Shown in pieces: positions 1 through 5,542 of a DNA stretch of 64,000 nucleotides. The notes below the pieces were generated by a model. The model saw only the letters and a list, made by a program, of their open reading frames with translations. It had not been told where the DNA came from and ran no database searches. The position numbers and the translations under genes were made by a program. Position 1 is the first letter of the stretch, and every line of letters starts with the position of its first letter. The stretch is from Desulfomarina profundi. Lineage in GTDB: Bacteria; Desulfobacterota; Desulfobulbia; Desulfobulbales; Desulfocapsaceae. The stretch spans positions 1,074,501 through 1,138,500 of the forward strand of contig NZ_AP024086.1 in NCBI RefSeq assembly GCF_019703855.1, given 5' to 3'.

Positions 1-2
1 AG

Positions 3-413
3 TCGCAAATTGACGGTATTATGGGTGCGTTGCCGAAGTTTGCTGTGCCTATGCGTGAAGTGGGTGACAGGTTTCAGAATATGTATTTTGCTGCCGAAGG
101 CGGTAACTGGGCCCTGGCTTCATATATGTCGAGATATATGAACAAGGCGATGAACCCGGCAAAGATTACGAAACCAAATGCTTATCCGGACTGGGAATCT
201 TTTTATGCAGATGATTTTGCCGCAGTCAACAAGGCAATTGCAGCCGAAGATCTCAGCACCTTTAAAAAAGAATATAAAGCAGTCATCTCTTCTTGTAATT
301 CATGCCATTCAGGAATGGGTTACGATTTTATCAAAGTAGTAAAACTTCCAGCGCCACCGGATAAATTCATTGAATATAATCTTTCCTCCAAAGCAGCCGA
401 TGTGCCCAAGTAA
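3..413 (+). CDS. Monoheme c-type cytochrome, 5'-truncated by window edge
   Basis: The reading frame is open from the first bases of the window, so the true start lies upstream. The visible 136 or so residues hold one heme-binding motif, CNSCH, at about residues 92-96 counted from the first internal Met, followed by a short tail rich in Pro and Lys. The part before it is helical in character and rich in Met, Tyr and Ala, as in small periplasmic electron carriers of sulfate-reducing bacteria. No distal axial ligand can be assigned with certainty. The family is not recognised beyond 'cytochrome c family'. It is followed by 630 bases without a host gene, so it is probably the last gene of its transcript. 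Confidence 0.7.
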   Translation, partial: SQIDGIMGALPKFAVPMREVGDRFQNMYFAAEGGNWALASYMSRYMNKAMNPAKITKPNAYPDWESFYADDFAAVNKAIAAEDLSTFKKEYKAVISSCNSCHSGMGYDFIKVVKLPAPPDKFIEYNLSSKAADVPK

Positions 414-507
414 TTCTTTATACTTGACGACATTGATGGACTCGCAAAAAGCTCATCATACATTAAAGACGGCTGAGCTGAAAAGTTTGATATACGAGTC
501 GTAGTCC

Positions 508-557
508 TTTTCCCAGAACCTCAACGCTATATATGGTATGTTGAGGTCCTGGGAAAA
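508..557. other. Hairpin with long arms after the cytochrome gene
   Basis: Arms at 508-525 and 540-557 are complementary over 17 of 18 positions, around a 14-base loop. On the + strand the arm begins with T residues and ends with A residues, the opposite of a classic rho-independent terminator for the cytochrome gene. It may stop transcription weakly, stabilise the 3' end of the message, or be a remnant of a palindromic repeat. The region between 414 and 507 shows nothing recognisable. Confidence 0.5.
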
Positions 558-715
558 ATTTCTGGACAGACACTAGCCTGCATATTTCACAGGTTCATTG
601 AGCAAGCATATTATTTCAACTTCAGCGCATGTCATGGGCCGCACACACATATTTTGCAAATCAGTCGTCTTCAAATTGAACAAAATCCTGCCTGGAACAG
701 GTTAAAATACACATA

Positions 716-744
716 TTGACAGATAATGATAATCTATATCTTAA
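716..744 (+). promoter_or_regulatory. Fur-box promoter without an obvious gene
   Basis: A perfect -35 hexamer TTGACA at 716-721 is followed by GATAATGATAATCTATATC at 722-740, which matches the 19-base Fur-box consensus at about 17 positions. A weak -10 (TCTTAA) lies 17 bases after the -35. Fur bound there would cover the promoter and repress it when iron is plentiful. The DNA downstream holds a hairpin and then the IS200 element, not an iron-uptake gene. The promoter may therefore drive a small RNA or have lost its gene. Assignment is by motif only. Confidence 0.6.
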
Positions 745-769
745 AAGACGGGTAGTTCCCCCTCCACAT

Positions 770-842
770 ATCTCTTCAATCAGATTTATTCAGCTGCGCA
801 TCGGTATCTGCTGTAAGTTGCGATACACCTGATTGAAGAGAT
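770..842. repeat. 14-bp perfect inverted repeat downstream of the Fur box
   Basis: Arms at 770-783 and 829-842 are exact reverse complements (ATCTCTTCAATCAG and its complement) around a 45-base loop, with weaker pairing extending outward. As RNA this would form a stable stem about 25-30 bases after the predicted start of the Fur-box transcript. No T-tract follows it, so it is not a standard terminator. It could be the body of a small RNA or the end pair of a decayed insertion. Confidence 0.5.
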
Positions 843-930
843 CAATGTATGGATAACAGCTGGCGCATGAGACCCATACCTTACGAACGGTTATTTTTAC
901 CTGAGCTCCGATTTTAAATAAAGGAGTAAT

Positions 931-949
931 CCACCAGTTTTACTGGTGG
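931..949 (+). repeat. IS200 left-end hairpin
   Basis: A perfect 7-bp stem (CCACCAG/CTGGTGG) with the five-base loop TTTTA. It shares its loop and four stem-end bases with the right-end hairpin at 1502-1520, as expected for transposase-recognised ends of the IS200/IS605 family. Confidence 0.75.
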
Positions 950-986
950 GTCCCAGCTTAGCTATGCATGTATCATAGTGAATAAA

Positions 987-1045
987 ACTCAATACCTCCT
1001 TATCATCCGGGTTGGCGACTCGGAAGGGTAAAGGAGGTATTGAGT
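987..1045 (+). promoter_or_regulatory. Stem-loop that sequesters the tnpA ribosome-binding site
   Basis: A perfect 15-bp inverted repeat pairs 987-1001 with 1031-1045. The downstream arm contains the Shine-Dalgarno sequence AAGGAGGT (1031-1038) and the first two bases of the GTG start codon at 1044. In an mRNA that reads into the element from outside, this stem would hide the start site. IS200 elements are known to limit transposase expression this way. Confidence 0.75.
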
Positions 1046-1475
1046 GAGCGAATTACAAAAATTAGCACATGCGGTATGGCAATGCAAATACCATATTATT
1101 TGGTGCCCCAAATATAGGTTTAAGATACTGAATGGGGCACTAAGGAAATCAGTAGGAGAGATTCTACGACAATTGTGTGAATGGAAGAAGCTTGAAGTTT
1201 TGGAAATGAATGTCCAAGAGGACCATGTTCACTTGGTGCTTTCAATTCCACCCAAGAATTCGGTGTCAGAAGTGGTGGGCTTTCTCAAAGGGAAATGTGC
1301 TATCAAGATATTTGATAGGCACTTGGAACTCAAAAAGCGATACTGGGGGAGGCACTTCTGGGCAAAGGGTTATTGTGTAAGCACAGTTGGCTTGGATGAA
1401 AAAAGAATACGTAAATACGTAAAATGGTAAAAAGAGAAAGATCGTCGAATTGAGCAACTAAAGCTCTGGAAATAG
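1044..1475 (+). pseudogene. tnpA: IS200-type transposase TnpA, stopped at a conserved residue
   Basis: The protein has the Y1 HUH fold signature: HVH at residues 61-63 (metal-binding His pair) and GYCVSTVG with Tyr125 in the position of the catalytic tyrosine. A GTG start at 1044 follows a strong RBS. The frame stops at TAA 1428-1430 after 128 codons, but the same frame continues without interruption to TAG at 1473-1475 and reads as the usual family tail (KEKDRRIEQLKLW). The stop stands four codons after the catalytic Tyr, where the family carries a metal-coordinating Gln (CAA). A single C-to-T change explains it. The 128-residue product should lack this ligand and the final helix. Confidence 0.8.
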
Positions 1476-1501
1476 GTTACCCTTATAGGGTCGTCTTTAA
1501 T

Positions 1502-1520
1502 CCACCCCTTTTAGGGGTGG
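1502..1520 (+). repeat. IS200 right-end hairpin
   Basis: A perfect 7-bp stem (CCACCCC/GGGGTGG) with loop TTTTA, the partner of the left-end hairpin at 931-949. Beyond it, 1521-1711 shows no gene or clear signal. Confidence 0.75.
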
Positions 1521-1711
1521 TTGTTAAATATCAGTGGAAGAAAGGTTCAACGTCTTATTCCCAAAAAGGTATAACAAAATACTGGGCTGGTTTTTACTCA
1601 ACTACACCCCGTAAAATCCAGGGAGTTCATGCGCTCAAACTGTAGAAAAAGTAAAACTTTGATGAGTAGCAGGCCTCTTCTTCGGAAACGGGATAAAATG
1701 GATAAGGTTCG

Positions 1712-2693
1712 TCAGTTTGAATTGTTAATAGAGAATTTCTGTATACGATTGTTACCGAAGTCCACAACGTAGAGATTGCCATTTTCATCCAGAATCATAT
1801 CAGTGGGAAGATTGAACTGGCCGGGGCGATACCCTCAGTTCCGATGATTGCAAGGAACTTGCCTTTCCGGGTGAATTTCTGGATACGGTGGTTGTAAAAA
1901 TCAGCCACAAAGATATTGTTTTCCGGTCCGACAGTAACTCCGGTAGCGGTCCTGAACCAGCCTGGACGACTGCCGGAGATATTCATCCCAAACAGACCTC
2001 CCCATTTGCGGACAAATCTGCCATCCGCTCCAAATATCTGGATGCGGTCATTGTAGGCATCCGCCACCACCAGGCTGTTGTCGGGTAATAGAGCCACATC
2101 GGTCGGATAGTTAAAACGGCCTTTCCTTATACCGATCTTGCCGGTTTCGCCATATTGCCTGACACTTGAACCATCCTTTGCCAGTACCTGTATCCGCTGA
2201 TTGTAAAAATCAGCTATATACAACCGATCGTTGCTGTCGACAGCAACTCCACCCGGCGCATCAAACTGTTCCGGCCCGGAACCGGAAGAGCCGAAAGTTT
2301 CCAGGGGGTGCCGTCCAGTGAAAAAACTTGAATGCGGTCGTTGAGGTATTCAGCTACATAGAGCTTGCCTGCGTGAATATCCAAGTGCATGGGGCGATCA
2401 AGTTCACCCGGCCCATTCCCCTGACCACCGAACATTCTAAGAAATTTACCGTCAAGATCAAACACCTGGATCCGGTTATTGCCGGTGTCGCTGATAAAAA
2501 TTTCCCGGCCTGCTATGGCAATGCCTATAGGATTATTGAATTGTCCTTGAGCTGATCCTTGCTGCCCCCAGCTCCTGACGAAATTATATGTCATTTTCCC
2601 ATCGGCCTTCACGGGAGCAGACCAAAATGGTAACGACAGGAAACATATCAGGAAAATAAATTTTTTTATTAAATCAGCAATGATTATATTCAT
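1712..2693 (-). pseudogene. Secreted NHL-repeat (beta-propeller) protein, two frameshifts
   Basis: The N-terminus (start 2693) has a signal peptide ending near the Ala-rich stretch before residue 30. It is followed by NHL repeats of the form 'NNRIQVFD.DGKF', each starting with a 'F..P.GIA' strand. The frame breaks near 2300: adding one A to the run in 'TGGAAACT' restores TFGSSGSGPEQF and the next repeat. It breaks again near 1828, where one extra G in 'CCCCGGCC' restores GQFNLPTDM and a final repeat ending at TGA 1712-1714. Repaired, the protein would have about 327 residues. Both lesions are one-base losses in short homopolymers, so sequencing error is as likely as decay. NHL propellers bind proteins or ligands outside the membrane. 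The partner is unknown. Confidence 0.75.
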
Positions 2694-2766
2694 CGAATGA
2701 ACCAGTAAATGACAGCAGCAAACAGGAGGATCGCGGTAATATATGATGTAACCTTTTTTAGGGTGA

Positions 2767-3675
2767 CTAAAAATTCATCCGAAAACTGAGCGTTGTGATG
2801 AAATCATTTTCAAGCCCTGTACCGTTCATATCCTGGACAACCGGAATCTGAACGGTAAATTCGGCAACGGTGCGTTTTGTCACATACTGGATGCCTGGGG
2901 CCAGATACCAGGTAATACCACCGGAGTTACCGTCTTCCACCCCATTGACCCTGTTGTTATCCTGCCAGATAAGATTGCTCTCAAGTACACCATAAAGAAA
3001 TCCCTGGATTCCGGCCCCGAGTACACGGGGCCAGACACGATGTTGATAGGAAAAATCAAACCGGGCAGCATCACCAAACTCGAAGTTGTTTGCCTTGGTA
3101 TTAAACGTGTATGAAAGTGAGGTGTCTATCTGGCGGGCAAGTGTCTGGCTGGTTAGAACCAGTCCGATTGAAGGATCCCAGGATCCGGAGCCCATCTGCA
3201 GGGGCTGCGGTAATCGTCCAAAGCTGTCTGTTTCGTTATCGTCCCCGGTAGGTATTTCGAGGGTAATGAACGGGGCAAGCCGCAGGGTACGGCCGGGCTG
3301 GTCTTTTTTCCAGATCGTATACCGGGTCAGGGCCGTAAAATCACCGATACCTGCGTCACCGCGACTCACTCTGCCGACAGGGACAGTCAGTTTAATTTCC
3401 TTGTCCAGCACAGGCAGGATGCCAAACAGGGCCAGCTTTTCAGTAATACCATACGCCGCCACAATCGGGACAGCCCAGACTGTTAGCTCACGATCTGCGC
3501 CGGATGGATCATCTGTTGATCGCAGGAATTTTACCTGTGCCCTGAAGAGAAATTCTTCTCTCGCAACCGGCAGGGCGGTATTGAAGGTGACCGGAGCCGC
3601 AACTGCAATGCCTACCCTCAAAAAGAGCAGACAGAAAGTGGTGACAGATATCATTTTCGATATTCTGTGAATCAT
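2767..3675 (-). CDS. Outer-membrane beta-barrel, Phenol_MetA_deg-like
   Basis: 302 residues with a signal peptide (hydrophobic residues 10-26, ending AVAA). The rest has many alternating hydrophobic/polar strands and ends in an aromatic residue (SFRMNF), typical of an outer-membrane barrel. The pattern, with 'GIGDFTALTRY' and 'LAPFITLEIPTG', resembles the Phenol_MetA_deg family (PF13557) of putative outer-membrane channels, often found in metal and hydrocarbon loci. Its start overlaps the stop of the upstream HMA gene (ATGA at 3672-3675), so the two are translationally coupled. I infer a role in moving or sensing a metal at the outer membrane. The substrate is unknown. Confidence 0.75.
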   Translation of the reverse strand: MIHRISKMISVTTFCLLFLRVGIAVAAPVTFNTALPVAREEFLFRAQVKFLRSTDDPSGADRELTVWAVPIVAAYGITEKLALFGILPVLDKEIKLTVPVGRVSRGDAGIGDFTALTRYTIWKKDQPGRTLRLAPFITLEIPTGDDNETDSFGRLPQPLQMGSGSWDPSIGLVLTSQTLARQIDTSLSYTFNTKANNFEFGDAARFDFSYQHRVWPRVLGAGIQGFLYGVLESNLIWQDNNRVNGVEDGNSGGITWYLAPGIQYVTKRTVAEFTVQIPVVQDMNGTGLENDFITTLSFRMNF

Positions 3676-4181
3676 GGCCCCCCTCCCTCAATTGATTCCG
3701 GAGTCAGACTCCAGTTTGCAGCCGTTTGCCTGCTTACTGCACCACGTAGCAGGACAGATTTTCCTGATCCTGTAAGGTCGCTGAGCTGCGCAGCCATTTC
3801 GGTATTTCCAGGTTCAAGTATTAATGACAGGTCATCAAACTGTATGAAAAAAGAGTTGTTTTTTTGTTCAATAAAACCGTTGACTGTCACTACCATTGTT
3901 CCAGCTGTAAAACCGGCTTCTTTGATTGCCTTGGGGACATCCTGGTAATGAATGGAAACTTTCGGCCTGGCCACGAGATAAGCTGTCCCGTTTTTCATGT
4001 CAACTGCAACCGTTGCTACCCCTCTTACCTTTCTGAGTCTTTTTTCAACACCGAAAGCACAGAATGGACAGGACATGCCATCTACTGTCACTGTCATGTC
4101 CGCCACACGGGACTGGGCAATAGTTGTTAGAAGAAGAAGTACAACTCCTGTCAGGATCGCAACAATGAGTTTTTGGTACAT
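3672..4181 (-). CDS. Periplasmic heavy-metal-binding (HMA, MerP-like) protein
   Basis: 169 residues. An N-terminal signal peptide (about residues 5-24) is followed by an HMA domain (about 28-95) with the metal motif GMSCPFC, whose two Cys bind soft metals such as Hg, Cu, Cd or Pb. The C-terminal 70 residues do not match a family I know and may be an added domain. It is exported, unlike cytoplasmic copper chaperones, which recalls MerP. It is the first gene of a two-gene operon with the barrel protein downstream and lies 240 bases after a MerR-type promoter. No MerT, MerA or P-type ATPase gene is nearby. Confidence 0.8.
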   Translation of the reverse strand: MYQKLIVAILTGVVLLLLTTIAQSRVADMTVTVDGMSCPFCAFGVEKRLRKVRGVATVAVDMKNGTAYLVARPKVSIHYQDVPKAIKEAGFTAGTMVVTVNGFIEQKNNSFFIQFDDLSLILEPGNTEMAAQLSDLTGSGKSVLLRGAVSRQTAANWSLTPESIEGGGP

Positions 4182-4424
4182 TGGCAGCCTCCTTTATACG
4201 GACATACACGGAACCGGGAATATAAAAAATCTGCTGTTTTTCAATTACCCCTTATTTCTCTTCATGTTCCATCCTGGCTCAGACGACGGCAGGTGTCTGA
4301 CAGCTGCTGAGTGGACCTTGACAGGCGGAAACACGTCCTGGCAAAGCTTTCTTTTCAGCAGGTTCTCTACTTTGGGGTCAATGTTCGCAGTTTTTGTCTC
4401 GGCCTGCTTTTTCTCTTTTAGAAT

Positions 4425-4456
4425 ACTATAATCCCTAAAGTATACTTCAGGGTCAA
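4425..4456 (-). promoter_or_regulatory. MerR-family metal-responsive promoter
   Basis: On the minus strand, -35 TTGACC (4456-4451) and -10 TATAGT (4430-4425) are separated by 20 bases. Such overlong spacers are the hallmark of promoters activated by MerR-family regulators. The spacer is filled by a dyad, CCCTGAAGTA then TACTTTAGGG (4452-4433), with one mismatch between 10-base arms, much like CadR/PbrR operators. It points at the HMA gene and barrel gene. The 240-base leader between promoter and HMA start codon is unusually long. No merR gene is present in the window, so the regulator must be encoded elsewhere. Confidence 0.7.
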
Positions 4457-4653
4457 GATGCACATGAAAATGAATTCAATTAAGTTTTTTCTGAATGTTT
4501 AGATTGAGATTTTCAACATGGTTAAAGCCCGAGCGAAGTGGACCCTGTTTTGAAACCCAGATGGCCGCGGGAAACCGGATAATGACTTGTTGTGTGAAAA
4601 GAAAATATTGATTTGACTGTCTTGATGACGTACGTTTTGCAGGAGGTATCACT

Positions 4654-4737
4654 ATGAATATACTCAATGCAACTGAAGCCAGATCAAAACTTTACCGGTA
4701 AATTGATGAATTTTGGTATACCAGTGAAATATTCTAG
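4654..4737 (+). pseudogene. Relic of a Phd/YefM-type antitoxin
   Basis: A strong RBS (AGGAGG, 4641-4646) precedes an ATG whose frame reads MNILNATEARSKLYR then TAA at 4699-4701, then IDE and further stops. 'NATEARSKLYR.IDE' is the conserved N-terminal helix of YefM/Phd antitoxins. The stop takes the place of the usual Leu, and the rest of the protein has lost its match. No toxin gene remains. Upstream, TTGACT and the palindrome ACGTACGT may be the old promoter and operator. It reads as the broken remnant of a toxin-antitoxin operon. The surrounding gap, 4464-4916, shows nothing else recognisable. Confidence 0.55.
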
Positions 4738-4916
4738 ATAAAACAGCTGGTTAGTCGATCTCGTAGGCGTTTGCCAGAAATGCAAGTGGGATAATGAAGA
4801 ATGGGAATGGTGAAAATGGAGAAGACGTTAACAACTGCAAAGGTAATTGAAAAAATCGGGGCAATGCTGATACCGGATGGTGATTTGGTCCCCGGAACAA
4901 AAAGAGGAGTGGAATC

Positions 4917-5471
4917 ATGAATAGAAAACAGATTATTTTTATGATTATTTTCTGCCTGATCGCGACTGTTGCTTCTGCCGGCAATTTTGTTCTGACAGGA
5001 CCGACCATTAAAAATGGTGATTTTCTTTCCGAAGAACAGGTTTTTAACGGGTTCGGGTGCTCCGGAAAAAACCTGTCACCTGCTTTGAAATGGTCGGGAA
5101 GCCCCAAGGGAACAAAAAGCTTCGCGATTACGGTTTATGATCCTGACGCACCTACGGGTTCCGGCTGGTGGCATTGGGTCGTTTATAATATTCCCGCCAA
5201 TGTCTTTGAACTGGCAGCGGGGGCCGGTGAGCCGACGGGCAAACTGTTACCTTCCGGTGCTGTTCAAGGCCGCACTGATTTCGGTACCCATGCGTTTGGT
5301 GGTGCATGTCCGCCAAAAGGAGATAAACCCCACCGGTATATTTTCACAATTTACGCTCTCGATATTGAAAAAATCGATGTTCCATCTGATTCAAGCGCTG
5401 CATTGATCGGGTTTATGATCAATGCGAATTCTCTTGGAAAAGCCGGTTTTACTGCCAGATACGGTCGCTGA
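4917..5471 (+). CDS. Secreted PEBP-family (YbhB/YbcL-like) protein
   Basis: 184 residues with a signal peptide (1-21, ending ASA). The mature part has the phosphatidylethanolamine-binding protein fold: 'GKNLSPALKWSG', the ligand-pocket 'DPDAP' and 'WWHWVVYNIP', and 'FGGACPPKGDKPHRYIFTIYAL' split around the central loop, with the usual C-terminal GFTARYGR. Bacterial YbhB/YbcL proteins are periplasmic and their ligand is not settled. A good RBS (GAGGAG) lies 8-10 bases before the ATG. It is monocistronic and convergent with the kinase gene that ends at 5543. Confidence 0.88.
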   Translation: MNRKQIIFMIIFCLIATVASAGNFVLTGPTIKNGDFLSEEQVFNGFGCSGKNLSPALKWSGSPKGTKSFAITVYDPDAPTGSGWWHWVVYNIPANVFELAAGAGEPTGKLLPSGAVQGRTDFGTHAFGGACPPKGDKPHRYIFTIYALDIEKIDVPSDSSAALIGFMINANSLGKAGFTARYGR

Positions 5472-5542
5472 TTGCAATCTGAATATTCAAGTCGGAAAAT
5501 ATCATTCAGCTGGAAAAGCAATCATTCTTCCGCTCTCTTCAC

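Larger units (their letters stand above)
931..1520 (+). mobile_element. IS200/IS605-family element with tnpA only
   Basis: The element holds a single Y1 (HUH) transposase gene and no tnpB, as in IS200. It has subterminal hairpins instead of inverted terminal repeats. The left hairpin is CCACCAG-TTTTA-CTGGTGG (931-949) and the right is CCACCCC-TTTTA-GGGGTGG (1502-1520), sharing stem ends and loop. These are the structures such transposases recognise as single strands. The coordinates given are hairpin to hairpin. The real cleavage sites lie outside them and I cannot place them exactly. The copy is probably inactive because tnpA carries a premature stop. Confidence 0.85.

Noticed and set aside
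508-557. Rho-independent terminator of the first cytochrome gene
   Set aside because: The stem is good but A residues, not T residues, follow it on the coding strand.
3086-3670. 194-codon frame on the plus strand
   Set aside because: It is antisense to the outer-membrane barrel gene, rich in Ser and Arg, and has no RBS, which is typical of a shadow frame.
4245-4463. 72-codon minus-strand frame in front of the HMA gene
   Set aside because: Its start lies upstream of the MerR-type -35 element, it has no RBS or recognisable family, and it overlaps the promoter.
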